Part shown: positions 1 to 8,095 of the stretch, piece by piece | How the letters are laid out: each line of letters begins with the position of its first letter | How positions within the stretch are numbered: the first letter of the stretch is position 1 | Assembly (NCBI GenBank): GCA_003165095.1 | Contig: PLSH01000018.1 | Span: 4,365 to 35,250 of the forward strand | Direction of reading: 5' to 3' | Length of the DNA: 30,886 nucleotides | Source: Acidobacteriaceae bacterium | Lineage (GTDB): Bacteria > Acidobacteriota > Terriglobia > Terriglobales > Acidobacteriaceae | Program-made: the position numbers and the translations under genes | The notes under the pieces: model-generated | The model's database searches: none | The model's input: only the letters and a program-made list of their open reading frames with translations | Told to the model about the DNA's origin: nothing

Positions 1-99
1 TTCGACCTCGTTGAGCCAGGACCGGGAAATCCCGCAGCAGGAATTGCGGCAACCGGCATCCGAGGCAAATTCCATTGGGACATCTTACTGGCCCAGTGA
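1..99 (+). CDS. 3' end of an unidentified upstream gene (partial)
   Basis: The first reading frame is open from the left edge to a TGA at 97-99 and encodes 32 residues ending in FHWDILLAQ. The composition is protein-like, and the stop lies only 39 nt before the start of the TonB-dependent receptor, so the two genes are probably co-transcribed. The fragment is too short to assign a family. Given the neighbours it may be another secreted carbohydrate-active protein, but that is a guess from context. Confidence 0.5.
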   Translation, partial: FDLVEPGPGNPAAGIAATGIRGKFHWDILLAQ

Positions 100-138
100 G
101 CGGTTTGAACGATCTGAATTTGAAGTTTGGAGGCAATC

Positions 139-3100
139 TTGTCGAAAATAATTTGGCGCAAATTTGCAAATCTATTCGGTGCCCGGTTGACAGGGCGAAG
201 TGCACTGCGCGTCTTGAGCATCTGCGCGGTCTTCGTCTTGTTTTCCATCTGTGGGAGCGCTCAGGAAACGTCTTCCATCTCAGGCACGGTGAAGGATGTC
301 ACCGGGGCTGTGATTCCGGGAGCGAGGGCGGTTCTGACCAACGAATCCAGCAAAGCCACTCGGTCTGTGCAGAGCAATGGCGAGGGTTTTTTCTACTTCG
401 CTGCCGTGCAGCCCGGGGCGACGTATGGGCTTAGGGTCTCGTACAAGGGATTCGAGGACTGGGCGGTGACTGGAATCGTCGTTCACTCGGGCGACAGCCT
501 CACGGTGCCGAAGATCGGCATGAAGGTGGGCGCGGCTGCGGAGTCAGTGACGGTAACGGCCGAGGTTGCCGGCGTCTCAATGAATTCCGGCGAGCACAGC
601 ACGCTGATCACCTCGGGGCAGATTCAGCGGCTTTCGACTGTGGGCCGCGATGCCACGGAGTTGGTGTCCATGCTGCCTGGGTTCACGTACGCTGCGACCG
701 ATGCGTCGAACGGGACTCCGAACTACCAGACGGCCGGATTCGGCATGAGCAATATCAGCAGCTTCGGAGCCAGCGGGGCCGCGCCGGAGTCCGGAATGGT
801 TAATCTCAGCTCCGATGGCGCAAACATCATCGATGCGGGCGACATGGGAGGCAACATTGCCAGCGTCAATATGGACCAGGTGCAGGAAGTCAAGGTCCAG
901 ACCTCGAACTTCGGCGCCGATCAGGCCAGAGGCCCGGTGGTCATTGCGGCCGTGGGCAAGTCGGGCGGTTCCGAATATCATGGCTCGCTGTATGCGTATA
1001 TGCGGGACTACGCGGCAAACTCCAACGATTGGATTTCGAACTATTACGGAGCGGCGCGCTCCCAGGCGAAGTACTTTTATCCGGGCGTGGGCATAGGCGG
1101 GCCGGTGGCGATACCAGGCACGCAGTTCAATCACAGCAAGCGGCTGGTGTTCTGGGCCGGGTACGAATACTACGGGCAGGAGTTGCCCGAACAGTTGTTC
1201 AAGGCCTTCATTCCATCGGCGGCGATGCAGGGCGGCGATCTGAGTCCGGCCAGCCTTGGCGCGGCGCTCAATGTGCCTGCGGCCACGATCTCAGACCCAA
1301 CGACTGGCTGTACGGGGGCCGACCAGACTGGTCCGGGGCTGTCCAATATCGGATCTCTGTGCTATTCGATGGTCGCCGGCACGGACATCAACGGCAACCC
1401 CCTTGGTGGCACCACGGCGAATCCCAACCCCGGAATCATGTTGCCCTCGGCGATCGACCCCGGCGTTGCCGCTTACATGCAATGGTATCCCAAGGCCAAC
1501 CGCACCCCGCAGCCGCAAGGCACTGATTTGACCGACGGCATCAACTATGTGAAGAACCAGACGAAGACTCAAAACGGGTTTCAGTTTCACAGCCGCGTGG
1601 ATGAGAACATCTCCGACAACCTGAAGCTCTATGTCACCTACAACTGGGAGAAGGTGGATTCCATCCAACACACGGGTCCGGCCTATTATGGGTACCCAGG
1701 TTCGAATATCCCCATGCCGACGGCATTCAGCAGTAACATTCCATCAAATCTTGTTTCGCTGAATCTGACTCAGACGGTGAACCAGTCGACAACCAACGAA
1801 GTGGCCCTCACGGGCGTTTTCTTCACCAACCCTGGCCAATACGATAATCCCAAAACGCTTTCGACCTTGCCCGGCGGCGGGAATCAAGCCTGGGGAGCGG
1901 CGGGTTACGACGGCGGCATTACCCCGCAGGTTCTGTACGGACCGGGCACCAAGATCACCAGCAAGGTGGGCGAACACCAGGTGCCGACGCTTGGAACCTG
2001 GGACGCTCCAATTCCTCAATATGGATGGGGCTATGTTCCGGCGTCGGGCCAGTTTCAGCACAAATTGGCCTGGACCGCAGCCGACAACTTGACCAAGGTC
2101 TTCAAGACTCATTCGATCAAAGCCGGGGTATATGTGGAACAAACCGGCGACAACGAGGCCCAGTTGGCCAGCAATCTGGCCGGCTACAACTTCTTCCAGG
2201 TCTGGGATGGCTGCGCCATCAATCAGCCGCTTTCCAGCTTTGGGGGCAACCCTCTTCCGTCGCCCTCCTCGACGCCGAAGTCGGCCTATGCCGCCAATAC
2301 ATTTGGAGCATTTCTAATGGGTTGCCCCGGCTACTCCGGCCAGGACCTCACGGACTACAACGCCGATCTCCGTTATACGTCGATCGATGGGTATGCGACC
2401 GACGAGTGGAAGGTGCTGCCGAAGCTGACGCTGACGTTTGGCATCCGCTTGTCGCACATCGGCCCCTGGACGGACAAGCATGGCGTGGGAGCCGCGGTGT
2501 GGGAGCCTTCGGAGTTGCAGAAGGGCGTGCTGGTCGACGGCATCAATCCGGCAGATCCCACGACGTGGCTTGGATTCAAGTGGCACAAGGAAGACAACAG
2601 CATTCCCGTGGCTGGATATCCGACACGGCCGCTTTTCTACGCACCCCGCTTCTCGGTTGCGTACGACCTGTACGGCAATGGCAAGTCGGTTTTCCGTGGC
2701 GGATTCGGCTCCTACCATTTCCACGACAGTCTGAACTCGGCGGCCGGCATTGGGGTTCCCCTTGGCGGTCTTTCATGGAACACCAGCACTGCGGTTAACA
2801 CCGGTTGCTCCTTTGCGCAGATGTACTCCAGCACAGTCATCCCCTGCGGATACTACAGCAGGTCGACGGTTTCCAAGCAGGCGCCTCCGTTCAGCGTCAC
2901 GGTGGCGGACCCGCATGACGACAGGCAGCCTGTGACGTACAACTACAACTTCACGGTTGACCAGTCCGTGCCGGGGAAGATGCAGCTCGAATTGGCCTAT
3001 GTGGGCAATCAGAGCTCGAATCTCCTGACGCAGTCCGGGCTACAAAACCAGAACGCGATTCCATTGGGCGCATATTACCAAGCCGATCCTGTGACCGGGC

Positions 3101-4059
3101 AAGTGAACCCGATTACCAGCATTCCGAACGCCGGCGCTGACTATCGCCCCTACCCGAGCTACACGCAGATCAACGTGCCATCGCACAAGGCATGGGCGAA
3201 TTACAACTCCATGCAGGTCTCGTTGAACAAGCAGACCGGCAGCGCGATCTTCGGGCTGAACTATACCTGGTCGAATGCGCTCGCGGTGCGCGGCAGCTAC
3301 GATACCGGTTCGGTCAGCGATCCGATCGATATGAACCATGATTACGGCATTGCCGCCTACAACCGGCGCCATGTTGTGAACCTGAACTATTCGTTGCAGG
3401 AGGGCAGCAAATTCCATGTCAACCGGATTGTGGGGGGGGCCGTCAATGGATGGGAAGTGTCGGGGATACTGTCGGTCCAGTCAGGCCCCGATCTTTCCGT
3501 CCTGCAAAACTATGGCACCAATTTCAATCTCGGAGGCACCGCCAACTACTTCAGCGGCAACAGCGCGACTTCGACGGGTGTGCCGATCAACTCCTCCACC
3601 TGGCTTGGCTCGGGAGACTACACCATCCAGCCAACCGTCAAGTGCGATCCCAGCCTGGGGCTGAACAAGAGCGCTCATCAGTATGTCAATGGCGACTGTT
3701 TCGGAATTCCCGCTCAGGGAACCGAAGGCTGGTGGAACCTTCCTTATATCGCCGGTCCGGTCTTCTTCAAATGGGACATGACGGTGACCAAGAACTTCAA
3801 ACTCAGCGAGAAACAAAACATTCAGATCCGGTTTTCCGGGTTCAATTTCCTCAACCATCCCATCACCTCCTTTTACTCGCAGGATCCGACGAATCCGCTG
3901 ACCCTCAAGGTGCAAGATCCCGTAACGTCGCACTACACGTCGCTACAGGAAGCGCTGAACGGAATCCAGGTGGAGACAGGTAACGGCTATAACTTTGGCC
4001 AGACCATCTTCAAGACCGGCCAACGCGTCGTCGAGGGCGGGTTCAGGTACAACTTCTGA
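139..4059 (+). CDS. TonB-dependent receptor, Oar-type, with carboxypeptidase regulatory-like domain
   Basis: Outer-membrane receptor for energy-dependent uptake of large ligands, here probably oligosaccharides. The start is taken as TTG 139 because GGAGG at 129-133 sits 5 nt upstream; an in-frame TTG at 127 would bury the ribosome site in the gene. The 1306-aa product has a long N-terminal signal with hydrophobic core (LSICAVFVLFSICGSA), then a carboxypeptidase-regulatory-like Ig fold at about 45-125 (SISGTVKDVTGAVIPGA is typical), a plug-like region at about 150-260 (GRDATELVSMLPG), and a long beta-barrel rich in aromatic residues that ends in GGFRYNF, with the C-terminal Phe expected for outer-membrane insertion. 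This Oar/CarboxypepD_reg layout is abundant in Acidobacteriota and replaces the SusC type of Bacteroidetes. No SusD partner is present. A run of eight G at 3432-3439 lies inside the barrel-coding part. Confidence 0.93.
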   Translation: MSKIIWRKFANLFGARLTGRSALRVLSICAVFVLFSICGSAQETSSISGTVKDVTGAVIPGARAVLTNESSKATRSVQSNGEGFFYFAAVQPGATYGLRVSYKGFEDWAVTGIVVHSGDSLTVPKIGMKVGAAAESVTVTAEVAGVSMNSGEHSTLITSGQIQRLSTVGRDATELVSMLPGFTYAATDASNGTPNYQTAGFGMSNISSFGASGAAPESGMVNLSSDGANIIDAGDMGGNIASVNMDQVQEVKVQTSNFGADQARGPVVIAAVGKSGGSEYHGSLYAYMRDYAANSNDWISNYYGAARSQAKYFYPGVGIGGPVAIPGTQFNHSKRLVFWAGYEYYGQELPEQLFKAFIPSAAMQGGDLSPASLGAALNVPAATISDPTTGCTGADQTGPGLSNIGSLCYSMVAGTDINGNPLGGTTANPNPGIMLPSAIDPGVAAYMQWYPKANRTPQPQGTDLTDGINYVKNQTKTQNGFQFHSRVDENISDNLKLYVTYNWEKVDSIQHTGPAYYGYPGSNIPMPTAFSSNIPSNLVSLNLTQTVNQSTTNEVALTGVFFTNPGQYDNPKTLSTLPGGGNQAWGAAGYDGGITPQVLYGPGTKITSKVGEHQVPTLGTWDAPIPQYGWGYVPASGQFQHKLAWTAADNLTKVFKTHSIKAGVYVEQTGDNEAQLASNLAGYNFFQVWDGCAINQPLSSFGGNPLPSPSSTPKSAYAANTFGAFLMGCPGYSGQDLTDYNADLRYTSIDGYATDEWKVLPKLTLTFGIRLSHIGPWTDKHGVGAAVWEPSELQKGVLVDGINPADPTTWLGFKWHKEDNSIPVAGYPTRPLFYAPRFSVAYDLYGNGKSVFRGGFGSYHFHDSLNSAAGIGVPLGGLSWNTSTAVNTGCSFAQMYSSTVIPCGYYSRSTVSKQAPPFSVTVADPHDDRQPVTYNYNFTVDQSVPGKMQLELAYVGNQSSNLLTQSGLQNQNAIPLGAYYQADPVTGQVNPITSIPNAGADYRPYPSYTQINVPSHKAWANYNSMQVSLNKQTGSAIFGLNYTWSNALAVRGSYDTGSVSDPIDMNHDYGIAAYNRRHVVNLNYSLQEGSKFHVNRIVGGAVNGWEVSGILSVQSGPDLSVLQNYGTNFNLGGTANYFSGNSATSTGVPINSSTWLGSGDYTIQPTVKCDPSLGLNKSAHQYVNGDCFGIPAQGTEGWWNLPYIAGPVFFKWDMTVTKNFKLSEKQNIQIRFSGFNFLNHPITSFYSQDPTNPLTLKVQDPVTSHYTSLQEALNGIQVETGNGYNFGQTIFKTGQRVVEGGFRYNF

Positions 4060-4065
4060 GCGCAT

Positions 4066-4092
4066 CGGGAGAGCGCAGTCAGCGCTCTCCCG
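4066..4092 (+). other. Intergenic hairpin after the TonB receptor gene
   Basis: Perfect 11-bp inverted repeat, arms 4066-4076 and 4082-4092, with a 5-nt loop, beginning 6 nt after the receptor stop codon. No T-run follows, so it is not a classical intrinsic terminator. It could stabilise the 3' end of the receptor mRNA or act as a partial terminator in front of the NHL-repeat gene. Confidence 0.5.
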
Positions 4093-4195
4093 GCGCAGCG
4101 AAACTGGTACGGAGATTGAGGAAACAGCGATGAAAAGAATCGAGCAAGTCAAGAGAAACATAGCGCGGCCGCTGGCCGAATTCTGGAGGATTGGG

Positions 4196-7100
4196 ATGCT
4201 GAGGAAGAATCGTGCAACGAGCTGGACGCCAACCATGGTATGCCGGTATCTGGTCGTGTGTGCCATCGCGATGTTTGCGACCATAGGGAGTTACGCCAGT
4301 TCGAGCGTGCCGCCGGTCGTGTTATCGAGCAACAGTACAGTCCCCTCGACCGGGTTGGCCTCCAACCCGAATGGCATTGCCCTGGATGCTTGCGGAAATC
4401 TATACACGGTGCATGGGTATGGGGGAGATGTCTGGGAAACCCCGGCAGGCGGCGGAGCGGCGAAGAAGATATATGCGGGCACAGGCGCCAACTGGTCAGG
4501 GAACGAGTACATCCAGTTCGACGCTGCCAAGGCCAATCTTTACTTTGCGGAAGGATACGGCGGCAATGGAAGCGTCTTTTATAAGATTCCCATGACCGGT
4601 TGCGTTGCGAATGCGACAAGCGTCGTCGCCCTCAGTGACGACAACGGGGGATACTTTTTTGGACCATTGGGCATGGCGGCGGACGCATCGGGAGATCTGT
4701 TTCTTGCCCAGGTGTATTACCCCAGCGGCGGCACAGCCTATGCGATCGAAGAGATCGTTCAAGGCAAAACCTCTACGAGCACGGTGCAGTTGCTGGGTGG
4801 GGCAAGCCTGCCTTCCGCCGTCGCCGGCATTGCACTGGATTCCCAAAACAACCTGTACTATGCCGAAGGAAACGCGGTGTATGAGCTGGCTTATAGCTCA
4901 GGAGCATACAGCGCGACCCCGGTGCAGATATCCACTGGATACACGACCATCGAGTCCATCTTCACCGATGGCGCGGGCGATCTGTACGTGCTGGACATTG
5001 GCAACCTGCTGGTGATCCCGAACGAGACATCGGGAAGCACCGCGGCTCTGAATCCAACCGATCAATACATGGTTGCGACGGGCTTGCCGAACAACCTGCC
5101 GGGTCCGCCGACAACGGATGGGAGCGGCAACTTCTACTATGTGAATTGGAACGCCCCCTTCAATGAGATTTCTCTTGGCAAGGCCAACTTCGGCACTGTC
5201 GCATCCGGAAGCAATAGCAGCCTCACGCTGAATGCCGTCTTCAACACAAGCGTCTCGCCAGCTAGCATCGCCACTGGATCGACGGCTTTTGCGGTAGGTA
5301 CACAGGGCAGCTGCGCCGCCGGCACAAGCTACTCCGCGACGAATGCCTGCACGGTTTCGGTGCAAATGGCGCCAACTTCTCCTGGTGCAAATTCGACCCA
5401 GCTATTCTTCAAGAACGCTTCCGGTTCGGTGTTGGGTGAGGCGTACCTCACGGGAACGGGGACTGCGGCCGGCCTGACGATGGACCCCGGCACAGTATCT
5501 TCGATCGGCAGCGGCTACTCGGCGCCGAAGTCGGTAGCAGGCGATAACCTGGGCAACGTCTTTATCGCGGATTCGGCGGCAAACACGGTATGGGAGGTTG
5601 TAGCAGGAGGAAGCACGGCAGCGTCGATCGGCAGTGGGTTGAACTCGCCGCAGGGCGTAGCGGTTGATAGCGTAGGAAACATCTTTGTCGCCGACTCTGG
5701 AAATAATCGGATCGTCGAAATCCCCGTGGTCAATGGAACGCCGAGCACGGCGTCGCAGAGCGTGTTGATTTCAGACAGCGCGCTTCTGGCAGGTCAAACG
5801 CTCAGTGCGCCGGAAGGGATTGCAATTGACGGCTTCGGCAATCTTTATGTCGCCGATACCGGCAACAAGCGCGTCGTCTATCTGCCCAATGTGGAGGGCT
5901 GGACCGCCGGTCTTGCCCAAAGCCTAGGCTCAAATCTCAGCGCACCATCGGCAGTTTCGCTGGATACCGCTGGAAATGTGTATGTAGCCGATGCCGACAG
6001 CGGGAAGGTCTACGAGCTCGAACTACCGTTGTCTTCAGGCGTGCAAGTAACTGTTGCGAGCGGCTACAGCAACCCCTCGGGTATCGCTATCGATGCTTCA
6101 GGGGCTCTGTTTGTCGTCGATCAAGGTTCGCAGCAGGTTCTGCGCGTCCCCTACATCTCCGGAACCCTCGTGGCCACCCAGGCCGTCAACGTTGCAGGCC
6201 AGCAGGATGCCGCGGGAAATCCGGTCATTGCCGCGCCCTTCGGCGTTAGCCTTGACAGCAACGGCAATGTCTATTTGACCGACAGTGCAAATGCCAAAGC
6301 GTACAGTGTGGCGCGCACCGCCGCCAGTCTGAGCGCGGGCAAGAATGCGCCCGGATCGGTAAGCAACACGCTCACGGTCACGGCTGTGAACTCTGGAAAC
6401 TCGGCGCTCACCTTTGGTACGCCGTACTTGGCGGCCTCGGGTGACACGAGCCAGTTTTCCTTGCTGAGCAGTGAAAGCGGAGCGTGCGCAAGCGGCGATT
6501 CGCTGGCTGTGGGCGAGGATTGCTTTGTGGAGGCAGAGTTCACTCCCAGTGCGGATGGCTCATTCACGCTTGATCTGGCGCTCTCCAGCAATGCGGTCAA
6601 CGGTTTGAATCACACGGTAGCGTTCACGGGACAGGGCTGGCCGACCGTTGCCACCACGACGACAGTCACGCAGAGTTCGCCGAGCGGTACCTTGACCTAT
6701 GACGAGGCGGCGACCTTTGGCGTCACGGTTTCCAGCAGTCAAGGGACTCCGATCGGCAATATCTCACTGGTGGTGGACGGCGTCACCAAACAGACGGCAG
6801 CGCTTTCGAGCGGAGTTGCAAAGTTCACACTGCCGGCAGGAGCGCTCTCGGGTGGCAGCCACACCATCGGTGCCGTGTACAGTGGCGCGGACGCTCCTAC
6901 TGTGACCTATGCGGGAAGCACGGCCTCGATCACAATTGCGGTAGCCGCTGTCTCCACGATCACGACGCTTTCCTACACGACTCTCAACCAATCGCCTGCC
7001 AGCCAGCCGGCGCAGACACCGATGACGCTCACCGCAACGGTTTCGTCGGCTTATGCCGGCATACCGACGGGCGTGGTTACCTTTACTATTACTGATTCGG

Positions 7101-7888
7101 GCGGCAACTCTACTTCCGGAACAGGTACGCTGACAGGAGGGACCGAAGGGTATCAGGCCACCTATTCCTATATCCCAGTAGCGCCGGCGGCCGGTGTAGC
7201 CTACGATTTAGTCTCGATCAAGGCCACGTATCCGGGAGACGTCAACTTCAACGCATCGAGTTCAACCAGCGGCACATTCGATGTTGCCGGCCCGCAAGGC
7301 TCGATCGCGGTCACTTCCAGTTCATTGAGCGTGAGCGCCAGCGCTCAGAAATCGGGGTCGGTGACCTTCACGGCAAGCAGTTATGGAGGCTGGACCGGAG
7401 CCGTTGGGTTCAGTTGCGATCCAAGCACGTTGCCAGCTTTCACAAGCTGCGTGTTTTCGCCTGGACAGGTTTCCGTTCTTCCGAATACCTCAACGGTGAC
7501 CAATGCGCCTGCGACGGTGGCAATGTCGTTTGTGGTCAACCAGCCTACAATACCCCCCACTGCAGGCGGAATGATCTGGTGGGTTGCTGGTGCAAGTGGT
7601 CTACTGCTCCTGTTCGCGCGCCGTCGGCTGAAGTTGGCGGTTAGGACCACGGGCTGGAACCTGGTCCTGCTGATCGCGGCAATCGGTGCGTTGTCGGCAG
7701 GAATGCTGGGTGTGACCGCGTGCAGCGGCACGAGCTTCACAACGCCAAAAGGAACCAGCACCGTGACTGTCTATGCAGCGGCTGATCCGTATAAGTCAGG
7801 CAGCACCACCAATACGGTGGCCTGCTCGACAATCAACACGTATCCATGCGCGCAACAGGTATTCAAGGTGAATGTCACCGTTCAATAG
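4196..7888 (+). CDS. Secreted NHL-repeat / Ig-like repeat protein with C-terminal membrane-lipobox module
   Basis: Large surface protein (1230 aa) of unknown function. Start ATG 4196 has GGAGG at 4185-4189 with 6-nt spacing and gives a signal peptide of normal length (core YLVVCAIAMFATIGSYA). An in-frame ATG at 4130 with a weaker GAGGA site is the alternative. The sequence shows NHL beta-propeller strands (about five blades, then six more such as GIAIDGFGNLYVADTGN). The two sets are separated by a choice-of-anchor-D-like beta domain, and a similar domain follows the second set. Next come two bacterial Ig-like domains of the Big_3 type. The C-terminal 120 residues hold two hydrophobic helices flanking RRRLK, then GVTACSG with Cys 1176, then a short beta-rich tail. 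NHL propellers usually mediate protein or ligand contacts; no catalytic motif is visible. Its place right after the receptor suggests a role in substrate binding or cell-surface scaffolding. Confidence 0.85.
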   Translation: MLRKNRATSWTPTMVCRYLVVCAIAMFATIGSYASSSVPPVVLSSNSTVPSTGLASNPNGIALDACGNLYTVHGYGGDVWETPAGGGAAKKIYAGTGANWSGNEYIQFDAAKANLYFAEGYGGNGSVFYKIPMTGCVANATSVVALSDDNGGYFFGPLGMAADASGDLFLAQVYYPSGGTAYAIEEIVQGKTSTSTVQLLGGASLPSAVAGIALDSQNNLYYAEGNAVYELAYSSGAYSATPVQISTGYTTIESIFTDGAGDLYVLDIGNLLVIPNETSGSTAALNPTDQYMVATGLPNNLPGPPTTDGSGNFYYVNWNAPFNEISLGKANFGTVASGSNSSLTLNAVFNTSVSPASIATGSTAFAVGTQGSCAAGTSYSATNACTVSVQMAPTSPGANSTQLFFKNASGSVLGEAYLTGTGTAAGLTMDPGTVSSIGSGYSAPKSVAGDNLGNVFIADSAANTVWEVVAGGSTAASIGSGLNSPQGVAVDSVGNIFVADSGNNRIVEIPVVNGTPSTASQSVLISDSALLAGQTLSAPEGIAIDGFGNLYVADTGNKRVVYLPNVEGWTAGLAQSLGSNLSAPSAVSLDTAGNVYVADADSGKVYELELPLSSGVQVTVASGYSNPSGIAIDASGALFVVDQGSQQVLRVPYISGTLVATQAVNVAGQQDAAGNPVIAAPFGVSLDSNGNVYLTDSANAKAYSVARTAASLSAGKNAPGSVSNTLTVTAVNSGNSALTFGTPYLAASGDTSQFSLLSSESGACASGDSLAVGEDCFVEAEFTPSADGSFTLDLALSSNAVNGLNHTVAFTGQGWPTVATTTTVTQSSPSGTLTYDEAATFGVTVSSSQGTPIGNISLVVDGVTKQTAALSSGVAKFTLPAGALSGGSHTIGAVYSGADAPTVTYAGSTASITIAVAAVSTITTLSYTTLNQSPASQPAQTPMTLTATVSSAYAGIPTGVVTFTITDSGGNSTSGTGTLTGGTEGYQATYSYIPVAPAAGVAYDLVSIKATYPGDVNFNASSSTSGTFDVAGPQGSIAVTSSSLSVSASAQKSGSVTFTASSYGGWTGAVGFSCDPSTLPAFTSCVFSPGQVSVLPNTSTVTNAPATVAMSFVVNQPTIPPTAGGMIWWVAGASGLLLLFARRRLKLAVRTTGWNLVLLIAAIGALSAGMLGVTACSGTSFTTPKGTSTVTVYAAADPYKSGSTTNTVACSTINTYPCAQQVFKVNVTVQ

Positions 7889-7911
7889 CTGCGGCGTATC
7901 GATTCTTCCTT

Positions 7912-7952
7912 CCGGCCGCAAGCGATGGAACGCTTACGGCCGGGCATTTTTT
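7912..7952 (+). terminator. Rho-independent terminator after the NHL-repeat gene
   Basis: A 13-bp GC-rich stem (7912-7924 with 7931-7943, one C-A mismatch) and a 6-nt loop are followed by GCA and six T. It lies 23 nt after the TAG stop at 7888. Sequence and position fit an intrinsic terminator, so the downstream GH44 gene probably has its own promoter between 7953 and 8085. Confidence 0.85.
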
Positions 7953-8085
7953 CGAGGAATCAAGGGGGATTGCGAGATGGCTAAGATCTCCTTCCATTGA
8001 GGACAAACCGAAGCGAAGCGAAGCGAACTTGATCGCGAAAGGCTGCGCGGTGCGTTCCCAAATCCATGTGGTAAGTCGCCTATTC

Positions 8086-8090
8086 AGGAG
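8086..8090 (+). promoter_or_regulatory. Ribosome binding site fixing a TTG start of the first GH44 gene
   Basis: AGGAG at 8086-8090 lies 5 nt before TTG 8096. The resulting protein begins directly with a lipoprotein signal peptide, which supports this non-ATG start. Confidence 0.7.
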
Positions 8091-8095
8091 AGACA

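Noticed and set aside
8009..8028. Short tandem CGAAG repeats upstream of the first GH44 gene
   Set aside because: Only about three to four units; too short to support a regulatory or contingency role.
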